DNA of 45,511 nucleotides, from NCBI RefSeq assembly GCF_025370775.1, contig NZ_JAMXEX010000020.1, forward strand, positions 1 through 45,511, read 5' to 3'. Origin of the DNA: Ancylothrix sp. D3o (lineage in GTDB: Bacteria; Cyanobacteriota; Cyanobacteriia; Cyanobacteriales; Oscillatoriaceae). Shown in pieces: positions 7,470 through 15,100 of the stretch. The position numbers and the translations under genes were made by a program. The notes beneath the pieces are model-generated. The model was not told the DNA's origin. It made no database searches and saw only the letters and a list, made by a program, of their open reading frames with translations. Position 1 is the first letter of the stretch. Each line of letters begins with the position of its first letter.

Positions 7470-7958
7470 ATGAGTTTTACAAAAATATTGGTTGCCCTTG
7501 ACCGCTCATCCCAAGCACCGGCAGTCTTTGAAAGAGCCTTGAATATCGCTCAAAAAGACAATGCGAGTTTGTTGGTGTTTCACTGTTTGAGTTGGCAAAA
7601 AGAAGGCGAAATTGCGCCGCTGATGGGTACTGGGATGGGTCTTGATCCGGCCAGTTCGCGGATGGTGCGCTCAATGCAGCAGGAAGTGATAGACCACGAA
7701 TCAAACCAAGTGCGTGAATGGTTGCAAAGTTATTCGGATAAAGCGTCTCAAGGCGGGGTTTCCGCAGAGTTTCATTACAAAGTGGGGGAAACTTCGGCGA
7801 GTATTTGCGATATGGCTCATAGCTGGGGGGCTGATTTAATTGTGATGGGCCGGCGGGGTCTTAGGGGGATTAGTGAAATTTTGATGGGGAGTGTGAGTAA
7901 CCAGGTGGTTCATAATGCCGGTTGTTCGGTGTTGATTGTCCAGGGAAACTCAGCTTGA
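7470..7958 (+). CDS. Universal stress protein, UspA family
   Basis: A 162-residue single-domain Usp. It starts with the FTKILVALDRSSQAP strand and ends with the ATP-binding pattern GRRGLRGISEILMGSVSN followed by VVHNAGCSVLIVQ. The G-x2-G-x9-G-S-x-N layout marks the ATP-binding subgroup. The middle has a Met/Gly-rich insertion (PLMGTGMGLDP) typical of cyanobacterial members. An AGGAGA precedes the ATG. The gene stands alone, divergent from the DUF3285-ybeY operon, and is followed by a long hairpin. Confidence 0.92.
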   Translation: MSFTKILVALDRSSQAPAVFERALNIAQKDNASLLVFHCLSWQKEGEIAPLMGTGMGLDPASSRMVRSMQQEVIDHESNQVREWLQSYSDKASQGGVSAEFHYKVGETSASICDMAHSWGADLIVMGRRGLRGISEILMGSVSNQVVHNAGCSVLIVQGNSA

Positions 7959-7984
7959 AGGGGATGGGGGGATGGGGGAATGGG

Positions 7985-8031
7985 GGCGCTCATGTTGCCT
8001 GCTCCACGGTGGGGCAGGCAACATGAGCGCC
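7985..8031. repeat. Long perfect-arm hairpin, dispersed cyanobacterial repeat
   Basis: GGCGCTCATGTTGCCTGC at the start of a 22-base arm (7985-8006) pairs with 8010-8031 around a CGG loop with one mismatch. G/C-rich imperfect repeats flank it (about 7960-7984 and 8058-8105). There is no T-run of note. It is likely a dispersed repeat that may also stop transcription between the stress gene and psb30. Confidence 0.7.
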
Positions 8032-8117
8032 TCCCCACTTCCTCACCACCCCACCACCAAAAAAAAATTCCCCCCTTCCCTGGTAAGAAAGGAGGGCTGG
8101 GGGGTGAGAGTTTTTAT

Positions 8118-8246
8118 TTACAGGTCGCCGCCGCGAGCAGCCAGCAAAAGGATCACCACCGGCCCAGACAACCCAATCAACGCGACAAAGGCGAGTTGCA
8201 CCAGGGGCTCCCAGTTGACATTCCCTAAATTTGATAAAAAGTCCAT
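8118..8246 (-). CDS. psb30: Photosystem II protein Psb30 (Ycf12)
   Basis: A 42-residue protein from the ATG at 8246 (MDFLSNLGNVNWEPLVQL), with one membrane helix ending in GPVVILLLAARGGDL. This tail is the family signature. A GGGAGG lies 5 bases before the ATG, so the longer frame to 8327 is not the gene. Psb30 is a single-helix subunit at the edge of the PSII core near cytochrome b559 and helps stabilise the complex. The gene is monocistronic here, which is usual. Confidence 0.9.
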   Translation of the reverse strand: MDFLSNLGNVNWEPLVQLAFVALIGLSGPVVILLLAARGGDL

Positions 8247-8429
8247 TTTTCCTCCCGACTGAACCCAACTTTGTTGGTGACTTAGCTTAAAAAAATCCGT
8301 AATTGATTTTACCTGGTTAGTTCTCATTTTTTTTATGTTAGTTTACAAAACTCTATAAAACGCAATCTGAAATGGCCCCTTACACCTGCTAATCTCAAGA
8401 AGCCCGATCTGCGTGAAGCGCGAATTTTA

Positions 8430-8789
8430 ATGATGGCCACTTGGCTTTGTGTGAAGCAGTGCGGGGCGTGTTGTTATCTCGATCCCAGCGAACGCCCTGA
8501 CCTTGATGAGTATTTATCCCCTGACGAACTCCAGGTTTATTTAAGTTTGGTGGGGGAAAATGGCTGGTGTGTTAACTTTGATGCTGCAACACGAGAGTGC
8601 CGCATTTATGATACCCGGCCTCGGTTTTGCCGTGTAGAAACGGATGTGTTTAAAGAGTTATACGATGTGCCGCCAGAGGAGTTAAATGAGTTTGCGATTG
8701 ACTGTTGCCGTGAACACATCGGCGATATGTATGGTGAGCAAAGTTTGGAAATGATTCGATTTAACTCTGCGGTGGGAATTGGCAATTGA
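8430..8789 (+). CDS. YkgJ-family cysteine cluster protein
   Basis: A 119-residue protein with the family's metal-binding pattern: CVKQCGACCYLDP at the N-terminus, WCVNFDAATRECRIYDTRP in the middle, RFCRVE and a later DCCREH. The family (zinc/iron-chelating, CxxCxxCC) is predicted to bind zinc or an Fe-S cluster, and its function is unknown. The start could also be the second ATG at 8433. It precedes the manganese exporter pair with 152 bases between, so a link in function is only a guess. Confidence 0.85.
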   Translation: MMATWLCVKQCGACCYLDPSERPDLDEYLSPDELQVYLSLVGENGWCVNFDAATRECRIYDTRPRFCRVETDVFKELYDVPPEELNEFAIDCCREHIGDMYGEQSLEMIRFNSAVGIGN

Positions 8790-8852
8790 GTAGGGGCGGG
8801 TTCCCTGGCCTATCTGTGCTGTAGATTATGGTTCTGGGTAAACTCGCCCTTA
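8790..8852. repeat. Inverted repeat flanking the YkgJ gene 3' end
   Basis: GTAGGGGCGGGTT (8790-8802) can pair with AACTCGCCCTTAC (8840-8852) with two G-T wobbles. The sequence resembles a common cyanobacterial intergenic repeat. It lies just past the YkgJ stop and may act as a transcript end. Confidence 0.45.
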
Positions 8853-8941
8853 CTTGTCGGACGATTTGCGGTTAGGTTGTCTTGACTGGCTTGATTTTTG
8901 GCTCTTTTATGAGAAAATGAAAGAAATATGAAAAGTTACCA

Positions 8942-9388
8942 GTGAGCCAAATGTCTGTAAATCTCTTGTCGGCATCAAAGTCTGAGGTTACGGAACTCGA
9001 AGCCTCTCAACGGTCAAGCGAGGTGGTATTTGAGGAATATTCTTACACACCCGAAATCATTGATGTGCCAGCCGAGCAGAAAAATTCTCAGCAGGTATTG
9101 GCTGACAAGAAGTTGCCGGTGTCTGTGTTTGGCTCTACGTTTTTAACGATTTTTTTGGCGGAACTTGGCGATAAAACTCAGGTGACAACGCTTTTGATGA
9201 GTGCTGAGTCTCATGCGCCTTGGATGGTTTTTGCCGGTGCGGGTACGGCTTTGGTGGCTACGAGTTTGATAGGGGTTTTGTTGGGTCAATGGTTGGCTAA
9301 ATGGGTTTCTCCGAAAACTCTGGAAACTGGTGCGGGTATTACGATGCTGATTATTTCTGCTCTGGTTTTTGTGGATGTTTTGAGTTAG
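8942..9388 (+). CDS. TMEM165/GDT1 family protein, first half of a split manganese exporter
   Basis: A 148-residue protein with a 58-residue acidic cytoplasmic N-terminus, then three membrane helices. The first carries the family motif FLAELGDKTQ. Full-length GDT1/Mnx proteins have two such motifs in six helices; this gene encodes one half and the gene 85 bases downstream the other. The layout matches the split pair described in cyanobacteria as hemi manganese exchangers, which assemble as a heteromer and export Mn2+ at the plasma membrane. Start is GTG 8942, with an ATG at 8951 as alternative. Confidence 0.85.
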   Translation: MSQMSVNLLSASKSEVTELEASQRSSEVVFEEYSYTPEIIDVPAEQKNSQQVLADKKLPVSVFGSTFLTIFLAELGDKTQVTTLLMSAESHAPWMVFAGAGTALVATSLIGVLLGQWLAKWVSPKTLETGAGITMLIISALVFVDVLS

Positions 9389-9473
9389 TTGTTATTCCTG
9401 CTTTGTTCTTAACAATACGGATGACTCTTGACGTTTGATAAATCACAAATGACTATTGACGAATAAAAAAATT

Positions 9474-9797
9474 ATGGACTGGCAACTTATTGGTTTAAGT
9501 TTTATTACTGTTTTTCTCTCGGAGTTGGGAGATAAAAGTCAAATTGCGGCGATAGCAATTAGTGGGAGTTCTAAGTCTCCGAGGGCTGTTTTTTTGGGGA
9601 CTGCTGGTGCTTTGTTGTTGGCGAGTTTTTTGGGGGTTTTGCTGGGGGAAAGTGTGGCTCAATTGTTCCCGGCTCGTTTTGTTAAACTTTGCGCGGCGGT
9701 TGGTTTTGCGGTGATGGGGGTGCGTTTGTTGTGGTTTCGCAATGCGGCTGAGGAGGGGGTTTCTTCTGTTGAAGATGGTGGTGAGCCTTTGGTTTAA
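9474..9797 (+). CDS. TMEM165/GDT1 family protein, second half of a split manganese exporter
   Basis: From the ATG at 9474 (MDWQLIGLSFITVFLSELGD) the product has 107 residues, three membrane helices and the motif LSELGDKSQ. The frame opens at a TTG at 9456, but the ATG fits the family start. The C-terminal 15 residues are acidic and non-conserved. It should pair with the upstream half in inverted topology to give one six-helix Mn2+/H+ or Ca2+/H+ exchanger. A strong terminator lies 14 bases downstream, consistent with a two-gene transcript. Confidence 0.85.
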   Translation: MDWQLIGLSFITVFLSELGDKSQIAAIAISGSSKSPRAVFLGTAGALLLASFLGVLLGESVAQLFPARFVKLCAAVGFAVMGVRLLWFRNAAEEGVSSVEDGGEPLV

Positions 9798-9810
9798 TTT
9801 AAAATGTCAA

Positions 9811-9846
9811 AACCCCGGTTTCTAAGAGGAAACTGGGGTTTTTTTT
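9811..9846 (+). terminator. Intrinsic terminator after the manganese exporter pair
   Basis: AACCCCGGTTTC (9811-9822) pairs with GAAACTGGGGTT (9829-9840) with one wobble and runs into six further T. The same hairpin type recurs at 16763-16791, so this is also a dispersed repeat. The terminator lies between convergent genes. Confidence 0.82.
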
Positions 9847-9881
9847 GTAGATGCTTGAGGACGCGCTTGGTTTGCAATAAT

Positions 9882-10376
9882 TTAGGCTTTGCGTAAACCG
9901 AGGTTAAGTAGGGCACCGCCTGCGATGATTTTTAGTAGCTCTAATGTCCAGTAGCTTTGGTGCATTAAATTCATTCCCGTTGGTACGGTGGCGGGTTCAA
10001 ATAAGTTTAACTGCATTCCCATTCCGCTCATGGTGGGGGTGAGGGCGTAGGTGTCGATTAAGGTTATGGTGAGCAGGAGCAGGGATATAATGATTGCTGG
10101 ATTGCCCCAATTGCTGCGGAAAGTTTGAGTATTTTTTACTACTAAACAGCCGGTGATAATTAAGGCTGCACACAATAATTCGATGCGGTTAAATATCCAG
10201 AAAATTGAATATCCTGCTGTGGCAAAGCTTGGTTGTGCCATCATGCCGGCGGCAAATAAGCTGGGCATAATGACGAAATCGACGATAAAGCTAGCACTGA
10301 GCCAGAAGGCTAGGGCATATATAACGACGGCTTGCCATTGGTTTTGTTTTGAGTCTACTTGTGAAAAGGCTGTCAT
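9882..10376 (-). CDS. Four-helix membrane protein, DUF4149-like
   Basis: A 164-residue protein with four predicted membrane helices: AVVIYALAFWLSASFIVDF, the segment around FWIFNRIELLCAALIITG, IIISLLLLTITLIDTYAL, and a C-terminal LELLKIIAGGALLNL. The N-x-x-E within helix two and the layout resemble DUF4149/copper-resistance-D-like membrane proteins, but the match is from memory. The function is unknown. It is monocistronic and convergent with the manganese exporter pair. Confidence 0.6.
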   Translation of the reverse strand: MTAFSQVDSKQNQWQAVVIYALAFWLSASFIVDFVIMPSLFAAGMMAQPSFATAGYSIFWIFNRIELLCAALIITGCLVVKNTQTFRSNWGNPAIIISLLLLTITLIDTYALTPTMSGMGMQLNLFEPATVPTGMNLMHQSYWTLELLKIIAGGALLNLGLRKA

Positions 10377-10588
10377 TTTTTTATCCTCTTTTTGCCTTGT
10401 CTTTACTTTAGCAAATGTCTGCTGTAATAAATATGAAATATTTTTAAGTTTTTGCCATAAAAACTTTATAATTTGGGTGGTGAAATCTCTACAGGGGGAA
10501 ATGCAAAGTTTTGTTGCTTTTGGCGAAATTTAAGTAAAGAAAATGCTATAAGTGAGGCGAAATTGCCGTTCGTATTGAGCGGGAGGCG

Positions 10589-11011
10589 ATGAGTTTGAAT
10601 GCTCTGCAATTGAAAGGCAGCTTTTTAGGTTTTACGCTGAGTGTTCCAGCGGATGCCGGTGAGGCTCTGCAACGGGTGACGATTGCTCAAGGGGAAGGCG
10701 CGGAAAGAATTCGCTATGATTTGGAGGATACGCGGGCTTTTCGGGGGAGGCGGGATGATTTGGGGCGGGAATTGCGTTTAGGAAAGGCTACAGAGGAGGG
10801 GGAGGCTGGTAGTGTTTCGGTGGTGTTCTCAGAGCCGGTGGAGCCTGGTAATATGGTGACGATTGCTTTGCGGCCTTACCAAAATCCGCGTTATGAGGGG
10901 GTTTATTTGTTTGGGGTGACGGCGTTTCCAAAGGGTGAAAAGGCTTTTGGTCAGTTTTTGGGTTTTGGCCGGTTTCATTTTTATAGTGCGGTTGATGCTG
11001 GGTTTTGGTAA
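10589..11011 (+). CDS. DUF2808 protein
   Basis: A 140-residue beta-rich protein. The segments FTLSVPADAGEALQRVTIAQ, VSVVFSEPVEPGNMVTIALRPYQNP split by charged loops, and GVYLFGVTAFPKG are typical of cyanobacterial DUF2808 proteins. Most members have a signal peptide and this one does not. GGGAGG ends 2 bases before the ATG at 10589 but 8 bases before the TTG at 10595, so the TTG may be the true start. The function is unknown. It lies 67 bases upstream of queC on the same strand. Confidence 0.72.
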   Translation: MSLNALQLKGSFLGFTLSVPADAGEALQRVTIAQGEGAERIRYDLEDTRAFRGRRDDLGRELRLGKATEEGEAGSVSVVFSEPVEPGNMVTIALRPYQNPRYEGVYLFGVTAFPKGEKAFGQFLGFGRFHFYSAVDAGFW

Positions 11012-11078
11012 TTTGTTAATTGTCAGAGCAGTAATTATTAATTTCTAAGGCACAGTAAGCAATCATCAGTTTTTAATT

Positions 11079-11762
11079 ATGAAGGCAGTTATTTTGTTAT
11101 CGGGTGGTTTGGATTCTTCGACGGTTTTGTATCAAGCAAAAGCTGATGGTTGTGAGTGTTATGCGATTTCTTTTGATTATCAACAACGTCACCGGCGGGA
11201 GTTGAATTCGGCGCGGTTTGTTGCTGAAAAGGCGGGGGTTTTGGCGCATCAAGTTGTGAGTTTTGATTTGCGGTTGTGGGGTGGTTCGGCGCTGACGGAT
11301 GATAAAATAGATGTGCCGGTGGAGCGGTCTTTGGGGGAGATGTCGGCGAAGATTCCGGTGACTTATGTGCCGGCTCGTAATACAATTTTTTTAAGTTTTG
11401 CTTTGGCTTATGCGGAGACAATTGGGGCCAAAAAAGTTTATATTGGGGTGAATGCTTTGGATTATTCGGGTTATCCTGATTGCCGGCCTGATTATATTGA
11501 GGCTATGCAGGAGGTGTTTCGTTTGGGTACGAAAGAAGGTAGGGAAGGGGAGAAAATTGAGATTGTTGCGCCTTTGATTGATTTGAAAAAAACTGAGATT
11601 ATTGAGTTAGGAAATAAGTTAGGGGTGCCTTGGGAAAAAACGTGGTCTTGTTATGCGGGGGATGATGTGGCGTGTGGGGTTTGTGATTCTTGCTCTTTGC
11701 GTTTGGCGGCTTTTGATGAGTTGGGTTTGAATGATCCTTTGCCTTATGCGAGAGTTGGGTAA
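11079..11762 (+). CDS. queC: 7-cyano-7-deazaguanine synthase QueC
   Basis: It converts 7-carboxy-7-deazaguanine to preQ0 with ATP and ammonia, for queuosine or deazaguanine DNA modification. It begins with the PP-loop AVILLSGGLDSSTVLYQA and ends with the zinc-binding set in WSCYAGDDVACGVCDSCSLR. ALDYSGYPDCRPDYIEA is the substrate-pocket segment. The length of 227 residues is normal. No other queuosine gene is nearby and the gene seems to end its own transcript. Confidence 0.95.
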   Translation: MKAVILLSGGLDSSTVLYQAKADGCECYAISFDYQQRHRRELNSARFVAEKAGVLAHQVVSFDLRLWGGSALTDDKIDVPVERSLGEMSAKIPVTYVPARNTIFLSFALAYAETIGAKKVYIGVNALDYSGYPDCRPDYIEAMQEVFRLGTKEGREGEKIEIVAPLIDLKKTEIIELGNKLGVPWEKTWSCYAGDDVACGVCDSCSLRLAAFDELGLNDPLPYARVG

Positions 11763-12166
11763 GAGGGGCAGCAGGCCCAGGCTTTTTGGGGGGAAGGGTG
11801 AGGTTTGAGGGGGCCGGTGTAAAGAATGGTTAAGATGATTTGGCCCCAATTTTATTTGGGACTATTGGTAGAAGATATTGTTTGGGTGAATTGAGGAATA
11901 ATGTTTTTAGAGAGAAGTTTTTTTGATGAGGGGGGGAGGTAATAGGTGCCAGCTAAGGTGCAAATGGTGTAAAAAATTGGACAATCAACCGAAAGCTAGG
12001 TTTCCACATCGCCCAAGATTCTCCCTGAAACAGCCTCATCAAAAAAGAGGGCTGGGTGGAATTTGTGTTACAAAAGAATTAATAAGCTCGGCGAGTTTTG
12101 GTTCAGGGGACGATAGATCAGTTTTGATGCTGCTTTCTCAAAGAGATTAATGTTAAGGGTGGAATT
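11763..12166. other. 404-base non-coding region upstream of the FkbH fusion, with a long-range inverted repeat
   Basis: No convincing ORF was found; a 75-codon frame at 11923 looks random. The sequence TTTTTTGATGAGG (11919-11931) is perfectly repeated in inverse as CCTCATCAAAAAA (12034-12046), enclosing 102 bases. That insert holds several short complementary segments. The fusion gene starts 120 bases beyond the right arm. It may be a structured leader or a small MITE. A purine-rich AGGGTGG at 12155-12161 serves as its ribosome binding site. Confidence 0.5.
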
Positions 12167-15100
12167 ATGCAATTAAAAGAAGTTAAAAAATTATCTGAAG
12201 TTATACAAATTGCTATTAGTGCTACGTTTACAGCCGAGTTAGTTGAAGAATCTCTGGCGTTTTGGATGCGGGCGCTTGATTTGGGTTGCAAAATTGCGTT
12301 TGCTCCTTATAATCAAGTTTTCCAGCAACTTCTTGATCCGTCAAGTGTGTTGTTACAAAATTCTAAAGGAATTAATGTAATTTTATTGCGAATAGAAGAT
12401 TGGGAAAGAGAAGATGAGCGTGCGGGTTTAGGGGTGGGGCTTTCGGAGAGGGCAAAAGGGCAAATTGAAAAAACAGTGGGAGAGTTTGCGGCTGCGCTGA
12501 AATCGGCATTGACAGGGGTTTCGCAGCCTTTTTTAATTTGTTTTTGTCCGCCTTCGGTAGCGGCGGCGGCTGACAGAAACCGCTGGCATTTTTATCAGGA
12601 AATGGAGGCGATGGTGTGTTCGTTGCTGGCGGGGGTGAGGGGGGTTTATATTGCGACTTCTGGGGAAATTTCCGAAGTTTATGGGGTGGAAAATTATTAT
12701 GATTCTTATACAGATGAGTTAGGAAATGTTCCTTATACTGCGGTGTTTTTTGCGGCGCTTGGTACTTTTTTGGCTAGGAAAATTCGGGCAATTTTAATGC
12801 CAAGTTATAAGGTGATTGTGCTTGATTGTGATGGGACGATTTGGAAAGGTGTGGTGGGTGAAGAAGGGGTGATGGGGATTGAAATGGATGCGCCGCGTCA
12901 ATTTTTGCAAGAGTTTATGGTGAGGCAAAGTGAGGCGGGGATGCTGATTTGTCTGTGTAGTAAAAATAATGAGGGGGATGTTTTAGAGGTTTTTGAAAAG
13001 CGCTTTGATTTGGCGCTCAAGCGAGAGCATCTTGTGGCATGGCGGATTAATTGGCAACCAAAGTCTGAGAATATTAAGTCTTTGGCAAAGCAGTTAAATT
13101 TAGGGTTGGATAGTTTTGTTTTTATTGATGATAATCCGGTGGAATGTGCGGAAGTTGAGGCGAATTTTCCAGAGGTTTTGACGCTGCTTTTGCCGGAAAA
13201 GTCGGAGGATATTTGTCGGTTTTTAAATCATGTTTGGGTGTTTGATCATGCTGGGGTTACGGAGGAAGATAAGCTGCGAACTGAACTTTATAAACAAAAT
13301 GCCAAACGTGAGGAGTTACGGGCTAAGTCTTTGACGCTGGGGAATTTTTTGGAGGGGTTGGGTTTAGAGGTTGAGATTGGGGAAATTACACCGGCACAGT
13401 TGGGGAGGGTTTCGCAATTGACGCTGCGAACAAATCAGTTTAATTTTACAACAATTCGCCGTTCGGAAAGTGAAATTAAACAGTTGTTGGAGTCGCAAGA
13501 ATTGGAGGGTTTAAGGGTTGAGGTGCGAGATCGGTTTGGGGATTATGGGTTGGTGGGTTTGATTTTGTTTGGCTGTGATAAGAATAAGTTGAGGGTTGAT
13601 ACTTTTTTACTGAGTTGTCGTACTTTGGGGCGGGGTGTTGAACATCGAATGCTGGCAAAGTTAGGAAAAATTGCGGCTGATCGGGGTGTTTCTGGGGTGG
13701 AGTTGGTTTATTTGAAAACGAAGAAAAATGAGCCGGCTTTGAATTTTTTGGAAAGTTTGGGGGTGGAAAAAATAGCGGTTGGGGAGGGGTTTGGTTTTTG
13801 GGTGCCGGTGGATGTGGCGGCGGCTGTGAGTTATAAGCCAACGGGGGAGGAGGAAGATAATACAGTTGTGGGAAATGGGAATTTTTTGGAGGCAAAACAA
13901 GCTGAAAAAAGAGGGGATGAAGATGTTTTTATGAGGCGGAGAATGCTGGCGCGTATTGCGTCTGAGTTTTATGATGCTGAGGAAATTTTTAGAAAAATTG
14001 AGTCTCTAAAAGAAACGAGTCGGCGTGATATTTCTGTGAGTTATGTGGCACCACGAAATGCGGTTGAAGAGATTTTATCTAGTATTTGGGCTGCGGTTTT
14101 GGGGGTTGATGCGGTTGGGGTGGAGGATAATTTTTTTGAGTTGGGTGGGCATTCTTTGTTGATGACGCAACTTTTGAGTCGGGTGCGGGAAAATTTTCAG
14201 GTTGAGTTGACTATGCCGCGTTTTTTTGAGGCGCCTACGGTGGCGGGTTTGGCAAAGGTTTTGAAAGAGGATGATGGGGTGCCGGTGGATGTGGAAAGTA
14301 TTGCGGATGTTTTGAAAATGTTAAATGAAATTTCGGAAGAAGAGGCGCAAGCTTTGCTTTTGAAAAAGACTGGCAATGGTGCGGTTGTTGAGATAGAAAA
14401 TATCGAAAAAGATAGGGGTTTGCTGGAAAATAAGCCGGTGGATGTGGGGAATTCTAGCTATTATCGTGTGGCTGATTTGGAAGTGGTGGAGTTGCCAAAT
14501 AAGGATGCTTTGGTTTATTCGAGGAGTAGTGGGGTTAGCAAGGTTTTGAAGGCGGAAATGGTGAGGATTTTGTCGCAGTGTGGGGAGTTTAAATCTTTGC
14601 AGGATCATGCTGATAAGATTGGGAAAAATAAGGGTTTGTTTGGTGAGGGAAAAGCTGGGCTTGCTGAATTGGCGGAAGCTGGGTTTTTGATTTCTAAAGA
14701 TGAGGTTTTTGCTAAGTATAATTCACGGGCAAAGGATGAAACTGTGCCTTTAATTGCCTCGGTGGGAATGGTGAGTTGCAATCGTATTGATGGGGCAAAA
14801 CGGGCTTTGTCTAGTTATATTGAGAATAGTAAGGAATATGGCAAAGACAATGATTTTGTGCTTTTAGATGATTCTGCGAAACCGGCAACTCAAGATGGTT
14901 ATCGCCAGATGTTGCAAGAAGTTAAAAAAGAGTATGGGGTTGAGGTTTATTATGGGGGAATTGAGGAGAAAGAAGCGTTTGCTAAGGCTTTGATTGAGGC
15001 GGGAAATTTGCCGGCTGAGGTAGTGAATTTTGGTTTGTTTGATGTGGATAAAACGGGCGCTTCTCCGGGGGCAAATCGCAATGCTTTGACGCTTCATAGT

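Noticed and set aside
8790-8941. Possible yybP-ykoY manganese riboswitch before the manganese exporter pair
   Set aside because: I could not find the conserved riboswitch core; only a dispersed inverted repeat is visible.
11923-12150. 75-codon ORF upstream of the fusion gene
   Set aside because: Its residues are not family-like and it spans the long inverted repeat; more likely non-coding leader.
13476-13895. Long minus-strand ORFs rich in Pro, His and Gln inside the fusion gene
   Set aside because: They mirror the Gly/Leu/Val-rich plus-strand coding sequence; composition is unnatural and no ribosome binding site is present.
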